DNA of 64,000 nucleotides, from NCBI GenBank assembly GCA_027486345.1, contig JAIXPH010000003.1, positions 1 to 64,000 on the forward strand. The letters are read 5' to 3'. The notes under the pieces are model-generated. The model was not told the origin of the DNA. It saw only the letters and a program-made list of their open reading frames with translations, and searched no databases. Of the stretch, positions 45,224-53,699 are shown one piece after another (position 1 is the first letter of the stretch; each line of letters starts with the position of its first letter). The stretch comes from Paracoccaceae bacterium. GTDB taxonomy: Bacteria; Pseudomonadota; Alphaproteobacteria; Rhodobacterales; Rhodobacteraceae. Made by a program: the position numbers and the translations under genes.

Positions 45224-46183
45224 ATGACCCTCAGCCCGGCGCAGGTGCCGATCCTGACCCTGACCTTGAACCCGGCCTTGGACATGGCGTCGGATGTGGC
45301 GCAGATGATCCCCGATGAAAAGCTGCGCTGCACGGACCCGCGCCTTGATCCGGGTGGCGGTGGTCTGAACGTCAGCCGTGCCATCCATGCCTTGGGCGGG
45401 GAGTCCTTGGCGCTGGTGGCACTTGGCGGGCTGACCGGGGATCGTTTGGCCGAATTGATCCGCCGCGAAGGGGTGATGTTTCTGGGCATCACTGGCCCCG
45501 GCGAAACCCGGCAAAGCCTGACCGTCACCGAAACCGCCAGCGGACGGCAATACCGCTTCATGCTGCCCGGTCCCGTCTGGGGGCCGCAGGATCAGGAGCG
45601 GGTGTTCCTGCTTTTGCGCGCAGCGGGCAAGCCGGGGGGCTTTGCCGTCATCTCCGGCAGCCAACCGCCCGGCGTGCCGAAGAACTTCCCCGCCCTGCTC
45701 GCTGGCGCGATGGCGGGGATGCGGGTGGTGCTCGATACTTCTGGTGCCGCGCTGATTGAGGCGGTCACCAACCCCTTGCCGGGGCTTGAGGTGCTGCGCA
45801 TGGACGACGAAGAGGCCGCGCATCTGGCAGGCCACCCCCTCGACAGCCGCACCGCCACCGCCGATTTCGCACAAAGCCTGATCGCACGCGGCATCGCCCG
45901 AAAGGTGATCGTGGCGCGCGGTTCGGACGGATCGGTGCTGGCGGGACCGGACGGGAGGCTGTTTTGCAAGGCGCCCAAAGTCAAGCTGCGCTCTCGCGTA
46001 GGCGCAGGGGACAGTTTCGTGGGCGGATATGTGCTGGGCCTCGCCCGTGGTTTGTCGGAAGCCGACGCGCTGTCGCAGGGCGTCGCCGCCGCCGCCGCCG
46101 CCGTGATGTCCGAAGCAACGGATCTTTGCCGGGCCGAGGATGTGGCGCGCTTGCTGCCAGAGGCTTGGGTCGAAGCTGTCTGA
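45224..46183 (+). CDS. PfkB-family carbohydrate kinase (1-phosphofructokinase-like)
   Basis: A PfkB sugar kinase of 319 residues: ILTLTLNPALDMAS at the N-terminus is the 1-phosphofructokinase/PfkB opening, DPGGGGLNVSRAIHALGG is the sugar site, and SRVGAGDSFVGGYVLGLARG holds the catalytic Asp. The substrate could be fructose-6-phosphate, fructose-1-phosphate or tagatose-6-phosphate. GGAG sits 6 bases before the ATG at 45224. No PTS genes are nearby. Copy H of the repeat lies downstream. Confidence 0.9.
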   Translation: MTLSPAQVPILTLTLNPALDMASDVAQMIPDEKLRCTDPRLDPGGGGLNVSRAIHALGGESLALVALGGLTGDRLAELIRREGVMFLGITGPGETRQSLTVTETASGRQYRFMLPGPVWGPQDQERVFLLLRAAGKPGGFAVISGSQPPGVPKNFPALLAGAMAGMRVVLDTSGAALIEAVTNPLPGLEVLRMDDEEAAHLAGHPLDSRTATADFAQSLIARGIARKVIVARGSDGSVLAGPDGRLFCKAPKVKLRSRVGAGDSFVGGYVLGLARGLSEADALSQGVAAAAAAVMSEATDLCRAEDVARLLPEAWVEAV

Positions 46184-46202
46184 ACGTTCGCCTTTGCCAG
46201 CG

Positions 46203-46277
46203 TTGCAGGGGGGCTGTCTGCCCCCCACGGCGCGTGCCGCGCCTCCCCCCGAGGATATTTTCGCAACGGGGAAGGTG
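46203..46277 (-). repeat. AAATATCC intergenic element, copy H
   Basis: On the minus strand the ynfA stop is followed directly by CACCTTCCCCGTTGCGAA, then AAATATCC (46260-46253), TCGGGGGG, and a hairpin ending GGGGGGCAGACAGCCCCCC. Confidence 0.8.
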
Positions 46278-46595
46278 TCAGGCGCGCGGGGCAAACAGGA
46301 TCACGGCTGCGCCCGTGATTGCCAACGCACCGCCGAGGATGTCCCAAAGGTCGGGACGGGTCTTTTCCACCAGCCAAAGCCAACCAAGGCTCGCCGCGAT
46401 ATAGATGCCGCCATAGGCTGCGAAACTGCGTCCGGCATGGGCGGGTGGCGTCATGGCGAGCAAAAGCGCAAACCCCGCCAGCGCCAGTGCCCCGGGGATC
46501 AGCCACAGGGCCGAGGCCCCGCGCCACCAGTGCCAGACCGCAAAGCAGCCCGCGATTTCGGCCAAGGCGGCAAGGGCGTAAAGCGGCAGCGTCAC
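46278..46595 (-). CDS. YnfA/UPF0060 membrane protein, 105 aa
   Basis: Four predicted membrane spans (residues about 3-22, 30-50, 57-77 and 83-103), matching UPF0060/Ynf[16 protein letters not shown] near the start and [21 protein letters not shown] in the third span. It belongs to the small multidrug resistance-like superfamily; the transported solute is unknown. Its ATG overlaps the ohrR stop (ATGA), so it is coupled to the peroxide regulator. Confidence 0.9.
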   Translation of the reverse strand: MTLPLYALAALAEIAGCFAVWHWWRGASALWLIPGALALAGFALLLAMTPPAHAGRSFAAYGGIYIAASLGWLWLVEKTRPDLWDILGGALAITGAAVILFAPRA

Positions 46596-47023
46596 GTCCC
46601 CGCGTCCCGCAGATGGTCGCGCAGGGCGGTGACCTTGTCGCGCAGGGCGGTGGCATCGGCCAGCGTCAGGCCGCTTTTGTCAAGGATACAGCCCGGAATC
46701 TCACGCGCGGCATAGCGCAGCGCATAGCCCTTTTCCGTCAGACGAATACGTACCTGGCGTTCGTCCTGTGCGTCACGCTCACGGCGGACAATCCCTTGGG
46801 TTTGCAAGCGTTTCAGCAAAGGTGTAAGCGTGTTGCTGTCCAGTTGCACTTGCCGTCCGATGGCCCCCACCGTCTGGTCATCCTGCGCCCAAAGCACCGA
46901 CAGCACGAGGTATTGCGGATAGGTGATCCCCAGCCCGTCCAGCAACGGCTTGTAGGCCTGCTGCATGGCATGCGCGGCGGAATAAAGCGCGAAACAGATC
47001 ATATCGGGCGGGGTCAGGGTCAT
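46592..47023 (-). CDS. ohrR: OhrR, MarR-family organic-peroxide sensor
   Basis: A 143-residue MarR-family winged-helix protein: [39 protein letters not shown] (recognition helix) and [20 protein letters not shown] (wing). The reactive Cys is probably Cys10 ([15 protein letters not shown]), whose oxidation by organic peroxides would release DNA. It is divergent from ohr, which it should repress, and overlaps ynfA by ATGA. Confidence 0.9.
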   Translation of the reverse strand: MTLTPPDMICFALYSAAHAMQQAYKPLLDGLGITYPQYLVLSVLWAQDDQTVGAIGRQVQLDSNTLTPLLKRLQTQGIVRRERDAQDERQVRIRLTEKGYALRYAAREIPGCILDKSGLTLADATALRDKVTALRDHLRDAGT

Positions 47024-47030
47024 GCCATCA

Positions 47031-47110
47031 GATTAAATCGCACACGACAGGATCGCAAGCGTGTTGACAGGTCGCAGTGAGTCGGTCCATTTATATCGCA
47101 CGCGATTTAA
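47031..47110. promoter_or_regulatory. ohr/ohrR operator-promoter region
   Basis: Between the divergent ohrR and ohr genes. ATTAAATCGCACACGA (47032-47047) and the palindrome ATCGC-AC-GCGAT with flanking AT (47091-47110) are two OhrR-type sites. TTGACA at 47064-47069 is a clean -35; the second site covers the -10 area of ohr about 18 bases downstream, the position expected for repression. Confidence 0.75.
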
Positions 47111-47132
47111 TCCTGTGCGAAAGGAATATCCC

Positions 47133-47561
47133 ATGACGGTCGATGCGAAATACTGGACAGAAGCCAAGGCCACCGGCGGCGGGCGCAACGGCGTGGCCTC
47201 GCTGGCCAGCGGCATGCTGACCGTCACACTGTCCAGCCCGAAAGAGCTTGGCGGCAGCGGCGTTGGTCACAACCCCGAAGAGTTGTTCGCCCTTGGCTAT
47301 TCCGCCTGCTATCTGGGCGCGATGCGCTTTGCGGCCCAATCCGAAAAGCTGGGCACGGTTCCCGATGACGCGACGGTCAAGGCCCATGTCGGCATCGGCG
47401 GCCGCTCGGACGGCGGCTTTGGCATCAAGGTCAAACTGGTGGTGTCGCTGCCGGGCCTGGACCGCGCCGTGGCCGAAAAGATTGTCGAACGCGGGCATTT
47501 CATCTGCCCATACTCCAACGCGACCAAGGGGAATATTGAGGTTGTGACGGAATTGGCCTAA
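47133..47561 (+). CDS. ohr: Organic hydroperoxide resistance protein Ohr
   Basis: A thiol peroxidase that reduces organic hydroperoxides with lipoyl-protein electrons. The reactive cysteines are Cys59 (GYSACYLGAMRF) and Cys125 (GHFICPYSNATKGN), within the OsmC/Ohr fold; GHNPEELFALGY is the family signature. ATG at 47133 follows AAGGAA. It is divergent from ohrR. A two-way hairpin ends the gene before convergent nadE. Confidence 0.96.
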   Translation: MTVDAKYWTEAKATGGGRNGVASLASGMLTVTLSSPKELGGSGVGHNPEELFALGYSACYLGAMRFAAQSEKLGTVPDDATVKAHVGIGGRSDGGFGIKVKLVVSLPGLDRAVAEKIVERGHFICPYSNATKGNIEVVTELA

Positions 47562-47579
47562 GCCCACGTAGCGCTTCGT

Positions 47580-47613
47580 AAAAGGGACGCGGGATCACAC
47601 CCGCGCCCCTTTC
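47580..47613. terminator. Bidirectional terminator between ohr and nadE
   Basis: AAAGGGACGCGGG pairs imperfectly with CCCGCGCCCCTTT; A-rich on one side and T-rich on the other suits both strands. Confidence 0.75.
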
Positions 47614-47617
47614 TACA

Positions 47618-49282
47618 TCACCCGCCCGACCCATCCCGCCAGCGCATCACCATCGGATAGCGGCGGTCCAGCCAGAAGGCCTTTTGCGTCAGCCGCACGC
47701 CCGGCGCGGATTGGAAGCGTTTCCATTCGCTGGTGTAAAGCAGGCTTTCAACCCGCTTCACCGTCGCCAGATCATGCCCTTGCGCCACGATCTGGGCCAC
47801 CGACCATTCCTTTTCGACCAGACCTTCAAGAATGGAATCGAGCACCGGATAGGGTGGCAGCGAATCCTCGTCCTTCTGGTTGTCGCGCAATTCCGCACTC
47901 GGCGGCTTGTCGATGATCGCCGGGGGGATGACCTCGCCTGCCTGGGCTTTCATCCACGGGCGGTGGTTGGCGTTGCGCCAGCGGCAGGTATCAAAGACGC
48001 GGGTTTTCCACAGGTCCTTGATCGGGTTGTAGCCGCCGTTCATATCGCCATAGATCGTGCAATAGCCCACCGCGACCTCGGATTTGTTGCCCGTGGTCAG
48101 CAGCATCGCCCCGAATTTGTTCGACAATCCCATCAGCAAAAGCCCCCGCAGGCGGGATTGGATGTTCTCTTCGGTGATCCCCGGCTGGGTTCCCACGAAC
48201 AGCGGTGCCAGCGCCGCCCCCACCGCATCCTGCGGGCCGCTGATCGGCACGGTGTCCAACTGGCACCCCAACCGCCCCGCGCAATCGGCGGCATCGTCAA
48301 GCGACCCCTGCGAGGTGAAGCGCGACGGCAGCATCACGCAATGCACATTCTCTGGCCCCAAGGCATCAGCGGCAATGGTCGCCACCAGCGCCGAGTCGAT
48401 GCCCCCAGACAACCCCAGCACCACCCGCGAAAACCCCGATTTCGCCAGATAGTCATGCAGGCCGATGGTCATGGCGCGGTAATCGGCCTCGGCCACCGAG
48501 GGCACCTCGGCCAGCATCCCCTTTTCCGCGCGCCAGCCGTCCGGCCCACGGACAAAATCCACATGCGTCACGCAATCGTCAAACTGCGGCATCTGGACTG
48601 CCAGTTGCCCGCCGGGGTTCAGCACCATCGAGCAGCCGTCAAACACCTGATCATCCTGCCCGCCGGTCATGTTCAGGTAAACCAACGGCAACCCCGTCTC
48701 GACCACCCGCGCCACCATCAGGTTCAGCCGCAGGTTCGGCTTGCCACGATGATAGGGCGAGCCGTTGGGGATCAGCAGAATCTCCGCCCCGGTTTCAGCC
48801 AGGGTCTCGGCCACATCAGGGTGCCAGCTGTCCTCGCAAATGGGCGTGCCGATACGGACGCCGCCCACCACATAGGGGCCGTGCACATCGGCCGAGGCGA
48901 AGAGGCGCTTTTCGTCGAACACCCCGTCATTGGGCAAGTGATGCTTGAGGACCCGCGCCGAGACCTTGCCGCCGTGCAGGATGTAATAGGCGTTGTACAG
49001 CGATGTGCCATCGGAATACGGCCCCCCGATGCCCAGCGCCGGGCCATCGGCGCAATCGCGGGCCAAAGCCTCCACCGCCGCCATGGCGTCCTGCACGAAG
49101 GCCGGTTTCAGGATCAGGTCCTGCGTCTGGTAGCCGGTGATGAACATCTCGGTCAGGGCCACCATGTCAGCCCCGGCAGAGCGCCCCTCTTGCCACGCCG
49201 CGCGGGCCTTGGCGGCATTGGCGGCCAGCGCCCCCACGGTGGGGTTCAACTGGGCAAGCGTCAGGCGGAAACGGTCGGTCAT
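47618..49282 (-). CDS. nadE: Glutamine-dependent NAD+ synthetase
   Basis: Makes NAD+ from deamido-NAD+ with ammonia from glutamine. The N-terminal nitrilase domain shows ALTEMFITGYQTQDL, HHLPNDGVFDEKRLF and the nucleophile Cys in GTPICEDSWHPD. The C-terminal synthetase domain has GLSGGIDSALVATIAAD for ATP binding and MLPSRFTSQGSLDDA. The 554-residue length fits the two-domain bacterial form. The MORN gene diverges 167 bases away. Confidence 0.96.
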   Translation of the reverse strand: MTDRFRLTLAQLNPTVGALAANAAKARAAWQEGRSAGADMVALTEMFITGYQTQDLILKPAFVQDAMAAVEALARDCADGPALGIGGPYSDGTSLYNAYYILHGGKVSARVLKHHLPNDGVFDEKRLFASADVHGPYVVGGVRIGTPICEDSWHPDVAETLAETGAEILLIPNGSPYHRGKPNLRLNLMVARVVETGLPLVYLNMTGGQDDQVFDGCSMVLNPGGQLAVQMPQFDDCVTHVDFVRGPDGWRAEKGMLAEVPSVAEADYRAMTIGLHDYLAKSGFSRVVLGLSGGIDSALVATIAADALGPENVHCVMLPSRFTSQGSLDDAADCAGRLGCQLDTVPISGPQDAVGAALAPLFVGTQPGITEENIQSRLRGLLLMGLSNKFGAMLLTTGNKSEVAVGYCTIYGDMNGGYNPIKDLWKTRVFDTCRWRNANHRPWMKAQAGEVIPPAIIDKPPSAELRDNQKDEDSLPPYPVLDSILEGLVEKEWSVAQIVAQGHDLATVKRVESLLYTSEWKRFQSAPGVRLTQKAFWLDRRYPMVMRWRDGSGG

Positions 49283-49449
49283 CGGGCGATCCTTCTCTCT
49301 GGCTTCGGGTTGTAGCCCCCATGGCGGCGAAGGGAAACCCGTCGCGCACGGTCAACTCTTCGGGGGCCAACTCTTCGGGCGGCAACTTGTCTGGCGCAGA
49401 AGGCCCGGCTAGGCTTTGCGTGGCGGGAACCACGGGCGGGGGCAGTCAG

Positions 49450-50895
49450 ATGCGGCGGAACGGATCGGCACGGGCCGGATGGCCCTTTGCGGCAGCAGTG
49501 TCCGTGATGCTGGCACTGGCCCCGCCCGCCGTCGCCGAAGGCGACATCGCCGCCAAGCAATATGACGACGGCTCCTTCTATGAGGGCACGTTCAAGGATG
49601 GCGTCCCCGATGGCACCGGCACGTACCGGCTGCCGAATGGCTACGAATACAGTGGCGATTGGGTGGCGGGCCGGATCGAAGGCCAGGGCCGCGCCACCTA
49701 TCCCAATGGGGCTGTCTATGAGGGCGGGTTCCAGAACGGCAAACCCCATGGCAAGGGCAAGATCATCTATTCCGACGGCGGCACCTATGAGGGCGACTGG
49801 CTCGCCGGTGCGATCACCGGAACCGGCACCGCCAGCTACAAGGACGGGTCGGCCTACACGGGCGGGTTCAAGGACGGCAAGCATGACGGCAAGGGCGTCC
49901 TGACCGGCCCCGGCGCCTATCGCTATGAGGGCGACTGGCTCGCAGGTGTCAAGGAAGGGCGCGGGATCATCCGCTATCCCGATGGCGCGGTCTATGACGG
50001 CGCGCTCAAGGCTGGCACCCGCGACGGTCAGGGCAAGCTGACCCTGCCCGATGGATTGGTCTATGACGGGGCCTGGGCGGCGGGCCAGATGAATGGCAAG
50101 GGCACGCTGACCTTGCCCAACGGCGACGTGTATGCGGGCGTTTTCCGCGACGGACGGCGCGAAGGGCAAGGCACCCTCACCTTCGCCAATGGCGATGTCT
50201 ATGACGGCCAGTTCCGCGCCGACCGCCGTCATGGCCAAGGCACCTTCACCGCCAAGGACGGCTACGTGATGACGGGCACCTGGACCGAGGGCGTGCTGCA
50301 AGGCCAGGGACGTCTGACCTATCCGGATGGCTCGGTCTATGCGGGCGCGCTGAAGGACGACAAACCCCACGGGCAGGGCAAGATCACCTATCCTGACGGC
50401 TCGGCCTTCGAGGGCGAATGGATCGCGGGGGCCGTCGGCCCCAAGGGCCGCGCAACCTACGCCAATGGTCAGGTCTATGAGGGCGCGCTGAAAAACGCCA
50501 AACCCGAAGGCATCGGCCGCATGACCTGGCCCGATGGCGCCACTTATCAGGGCCAATGGAAAGCGGGCGAACGCGAAGGCTTTGGCCGCGCGACCTGGCC
50601 GGATGGCACGGTCTATCTGGGTGGTTTCACCAAAGGCCTGCGCGACGGCAAGGGCAAGGTCACTCAGGCCGATGGCTTCACCTATATCGGCGATTGGAAG
50701 GCCGGCGTCATCGACGGCAAGGGCATCGCCACCTATGGCAACGGCGATGTCTATGAGGGCGCCTTCGTGCAAAACCGCCGCCAAGGCCAAGGCCGTCTCA
50801 CCTATGCCTCTGGCCAGGTGGCCGAGGGCGAGTGGCTGGCAGGCATCCTCGTCGCCCCACCCGCCCCCAAACCCGACGCGACCGACGGCAACTGA
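49450..50895 (+). CDS. Exported MORN-repeat protein, about 18 repeats
   Basis: A signal peptide (GWPFAAAVSVMLALAPPAVA) is followed by about 18 consecutive MORN repeats of 23 residues (YEGTFKDGVPDGTGTYRLPN type, with GKGK or GxG turns) that fill the protein to residue about 460, then a short Pro-rich tail. MORN repeats form extended beta-sheets that bind lipids or proteins; the periplasmic location and the partner here are inferred, not shown. ATG at 49450 is chosen for the signal peptide. Divergent from nadE, it may share its promoter region. Confidence 0.85.
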   Translation: MRRNGSARAGWPFAAAVSVMLALAPPAVAEGDIAAKQYDDGSFYEGTFKDGVPDGTGTYRLPNGYEYSGDWVAGRIEGQGRATYPNGAVYEGGFQNGKPHGKGKIIYSDGGTYEGDWLAGAITGTGTASYKDGSAYTGGFKDGKHDGKGVLTGPGAYRYEGDWLAGVKEGRGIIRYPDGAVYDGALKAGTRDGQGKLTLPDGLVYDGAWAAGQMNGKGTLTLPNGDVYAGVFRDGRREGQGTLTFANGDVYDGQFRADRRHGQGTFTAKDGYVMTGTWTEGVLQGQGRLTYPDGSVYAGALKDDKPHGQGKITYPDGSAFEGEWIAGAVGPKGRATYANGQVYEGALKNAKPEGIGRMTWPDGATYQGQWKAGEREGFGRATWPDGTVYLGGFTKGLRDGKGKVTQADGFTYIGDWKAGVIDGKGIATYGNGDVYEGAFVQNRRQGQGRLTYASGQVAEGEWLAGILVAPPAPKPDATDGN

Positions 50896-50985
50896 CGCGT
50901 CCCCGCTTCCCCGTTGCAGAAATATCCTCGGGGGGAGCGGCGCTTGCGCCGTGGGGGGCAGACAGCCCCCCTCCCCTTCTGCCTC
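50896..50985 (+). repeat. AAATATCC intergenic element, copy I
   Basis: Directly after the MORN stop: CTTCCCCGTTGCAG, AAATATCC at 50920-50927, TCGGGGGG, a short hairpin and GGGGGGCAGACAGCCCCCC. Confidence 0.8.
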
Positions 50986-51056
50986 GTGCCGCGCCCATGG
51001 CGCGGAACGGGGCGCAAAAGCGTCCGCGCGGGCCTTGGCCCGCGTGGTCCTTGCGG

Positions 51057-52583
51057 TCACACCGGCTTACCCGCCTCCAGCCGTTGCAAGAAGGCCGCCG
51101 CACCTTCCAGCACGCGGGCGCGGTGGCCTGCCTCCATCTTGTCGCACGTGCGATACATCTGCGCCATGCGCGGATTGGCGGCAAAGCGGTCGCGGTGGCG
51201 GATCAGGAAATCCCAATAGAGCAGGTTGAACGGACAGGCCTTCTCCCCGGTCTTTTCCTTGACCGAATAGGCGCAGCCTTTGCAGTAATCCGACATCCGG
51301 TCGATATAGGCCCCGGAACTGACATAGGGTTTTGATCCCACCACCCCGCCATCGGCAAACTGGCTCATGCCGATGGTGTTGGGCGCTTCAACCCATTCGA
51401 AAGCGTCGATGTAAACGGCCAGATACCACTCATGCACCTCAGCCGGATCGACCCCGGCCAACAGCGCGAAGTTGCCCGTCACCATCAGGCGCTGGATGTG
51501 ATGGGCATAGGCCATGTCGCGGGTCTGCCCTACGGCATGGGACAGGCAGGCCATCCGCGTCTTGGCCCCCCAGAACAGCGGCGGCAGCGCGCGGGTCTGG
51601 CCCAAGACGTTGCGGGTCATATACTCCGGCCCCTGCACCGCCCAGATGCCCCGCACGAATTCGCGCCAGCCGATGATCTGTCGGATGAACCCCTCCGCCG
51701 CATTGATCGGCACGCGGCCCGCCTGCCATTCCGCCTCGACCGCGCGGCAGACTTCCATGGGTTCCAGCAGGCCAAGGTTCAGATAGGGCGAGATCAACGC
51801 ATGGCTCAGCGTGGGATCATCGCGCAGCATGGCGTCCTGTTCATCGCCAAAACGCGGCAGGGCATAGGTGACGAAATGATCCAACGCCCGCAACGCATCG
51901 GCCCGCGTCACGGCCCAGCCAAAGGGGCGAGCCGCGCCGAAATGCTGCGGGAACCGGGCTTCCACCAGCGCCAGCACCTCTTCGGTCACCGCATCCGGGG
52001 CAAAGCGCGGCGGGCGGGGGCGCAAGAGGTCCGGCTTGGCGGGTTTGCGGTTGTCATGATCAAAGTTCCACTGCCCGCCTGCCGGTTGATCGCCCTCCAT
52101 CATCAACCCTGTCTTGCGCCGCATCTCGCGGTAGAAGAACTCCATCCGCAGGGCTTTTCGCCCCTCGGCCCAAGCCGCAAATTCGGGTTCGGAGCAGAGG
52201 AAACGGTCGTCGGGCAGTTGCGTCACGGGAACCGGGCACTCCGCCAGCGCTTGGCGCAACCGCCACTCGCCGGGGGCTGTGGCAAGCACGGCCTTCGCCC
52301 CCGTTTCTGCGGCGCTGCGGATCAACTCGCCGGGGATGGACTGGCTGTTGTCGGGGTCGTCGAGGCGCGAGTAAGCCACCCGCCACCCCTGCGCGCGCAG
52401 ATCATCGGCAAAGTGGCGCATCGATGACAGGATCAGCGCGATTTTCTGCGGATGATGCGGGACAGAGGTGCCCTCGGCCATCACCTCTGCCATCACCACC
52501 ACATCGCGGGTGGGATCAGCGGCACGCAGGGCGGCGATGGCGGGCGAGAGTTGGTCGCCAAGGATCAGGATCAGGCGGGTCAT
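51057..52583 (-). CDS. FeS-type bacterial cryptochrome/(6-4) photolyase
   Basis: A 508-residue photolyase-fold flavoprotein. LILGDQLSPAIAALRAADP opens the N-terminal alpha/beta domain; the C-terminal FAD domain holds FIRQIIGWREFVRGIWA, HHIQRLMVTGNFALLAGVD and DAFEWVEAPNTIGMSQFADGG. The late YCKGCAYSVKEKTGEKACPF gives three of the four Cys expected for the [4Fe-4S] cluster; the fourth may be in ARMACLSHAVGQ. This is the FeS-BCP class (PhrB, CryB): DNA repair of (6-4) products or blue-light sensing. ATG at 52583. Confidence 0.93.
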   Translation of the reverse strand: MTRLILILGDQLSPAIAALRAADPTRDVVVMAEVMAEGTSVPHHPQKIALILSSMRHFADDLRAQGWRVAYSRLDDPDNSQSIPGELIRSAAETGAKAVLATAPGEWRLRQALAECPVPVTQLPDDRFLCSEPEFAAWAEGRKALRMEFFYREMRRKTGLMMEGDQPAGGQWNFDHDNRKPAKPDLLRPRPPRFAPDAVTEEVLALVEARFPQHFGAARPFGWAVTRADALRALDHFVTYALPRFGDEQDAMLRDDPTLSHALISPYLNLGLLEPMEVCRAVEAEWQAGRVPINAAEGFIRQIIGWREFVRGIWAVQGPEYMTRNVLGQTRALPPLFWGAKTRMACLSHAVGQTRDMAYAHHIQRLMVTGNFALLAGVDPAEVHEWYLAVYIDAFEWVEAPNTIGMSQFADGGVVGSKPYVSSGAYIDRMSDYCKGCAYSVKEKTGEKACPFNLLYWDFLIRHRDRFAANPRMAQMYRTCDKMEAGHRARVLEGAAAFLQRLEAGKPV

Positions 52584-52609
52584 GACTTTTCCCAAGGCCC
52601 AACCGTTGG

Positions 52610-52720
52610 GATCGCCCGAGGCCCAAAGCCTCGGGCGGCGCCCGCACCGCCCCCCCGGGGCGGGCGCACATATATGTGCACCCACCCCGCGGTGCGGTCG
52701 CCGCCCTTCCGTCGCGCCAA
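52610..52720 (+). repeat. Inverted-copy element, left
   Basis: GAGGCCCAAAGCCTCGG, GGCGCCCGCACCGCCCCCC, GCGGGCGCACATATATGTGC (palindromic GCACATATATGTGC), then ACCCCGCGGTGCGG. It matches the element at 63155-63260 in the opposite orientation. It occupies the gap between the photolyase and SDR genes. Confidence 0.75.
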
Positions 52721-52731
52721 AGCAAGAAGGA

Positions 52732-53394
52732 TCACCACGCCACCACCTCACCCTTCCAGTCAAAGAAGCCGCCGGAGTGTTCCGGCCCCAATCCCTCGAC
52801 GACGCGCAAAAGGTTCCCCGCCGCCACATCCGGCGTCACGGTCGGATGCGATCCCACGTATTTCTCGGTAAACCCCGTCGCCACGGTGCCCGGATGCAGA
52901 CAGGCCACCACCGCCTGCGGATGGCTGCGCGCCACTTCGATCGCCGCCGTGTGGATCAACTGGTTCAGCGCCGCCTTGGCCGCGCGATAGGCATACCACC
53001 CGCCCAGCGCATTATCTCCAATCGACCCCACCCGCGCCGACAAAGCGGCAAACACCGCCCGCCGATCCCGTGGCATCAACCGCAGCGCATGTTTCAGCAC
53101 CAAGGCCGGTCCCATCGCATTGACCGCAAACTGCGCCGCCAAGGCCGCAGGCTCCAAGGCACGCAAGCTCTTTTCCGGCCGGTGCCCATCGATCTCCAAG
53201 GCCCCTGTCGCCACGATCACCAGATCGAAGCCCGGCTCCAACGCCGCCAAGACCCGCGCCACGCTGGCTTCATCCGTCACATCCAGACCATCGCCGCGCC
53301 GCGACACCCCGGTCACCGCATATCCCCGCGCCGCCAGCGCCGCCACCAGCGCCGACCCGATCCCGCCCGACGACCCCACAACCAAAGCCCGCAT
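52732..53394 (-). CDS. Short-chain dehydrogenase/reductase, 220 aa
   Basis: A Rossmann-fold SDR: ALVVGSSGGIGSALVAALAARG is the nucleotide-binding start, LDVTDEASVARVLAAL follows, NAMGPALVLKHALRL holds the Asn, and GWYAYRAAKAALNQLIHTAA the YxxxK catalytic pair. C-terminus HPGTVATGFTEKYVG is typical. The substrate is unknown. The photolyase lies downstream on the same strand; SDR genes of this type are often found beside cryptochrome-like photolyases. Confidence 0.88.
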   Translation of the reverse strand: MRALVVGSSGGIGSALVAALAARGYAVTGVSRRGDGLDVTDEASVARVLAALEPGFDLVIVATGALEIDGHRPEKSLRALEPAALAAQFAVNAMGPALVLKHALRLMPRDRRAVFAALSARVGSIGDNALGGWYAYRAAKAALNQLIHTAAIEVARSHPQAVVACLHPGTVATGFTEKYVGSHPTVTPDVAAGNLLRVVEGLGPEHSGGFFDWKGEVVAW

Positions 53395-53699
53395 ATCCGT
53401 ACCTCCGACCGCGCGAAGTAGGGCATCCCGACCCGCCCGCCAGTGGCACCAACGCCGCAGCCCCGAACGAGACGCGCTTTTTCCGCTTGCCCCCGCGCAA
53501 ATCCTGCGTATCGTCCGACGCCATGACACGGGAACCCATCATCGCTTCGGTCCAAGCTGCATCGCGCAGCCTGTCCGTCTGCGCGCATCCCCGTGCGCTT
53601 CTTCTCCTTAGCCGCCTCTGAGCGTGCCCTTGGGCGCGACCGCTCAGAGGTGAACAGCGCCCGGACCTGAAGAAGCCAAGGATCCCAGAGGACAGACAG
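53395..53699 (+). promoter_or_regulatory. leuA leader with Leu-codon run and hairpin
   Basis: CTT CTT CTC CTT AGC CGC CTC TGA (53596-53619) is a Leu-rich run before a stop in one frame, followed by a perfect 10-base stem CCTCTGAGCG (53613-53622)/CGCTCAGAGG (53639-53648). This is the shape of a leucine attenuator. But this frame has no ATG/GTG/TTG start after the stop at 53524; an ATG at 53523 starts a different frame that ends at 53609. No T-run follows the hairpin. Confidence 0.5.
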
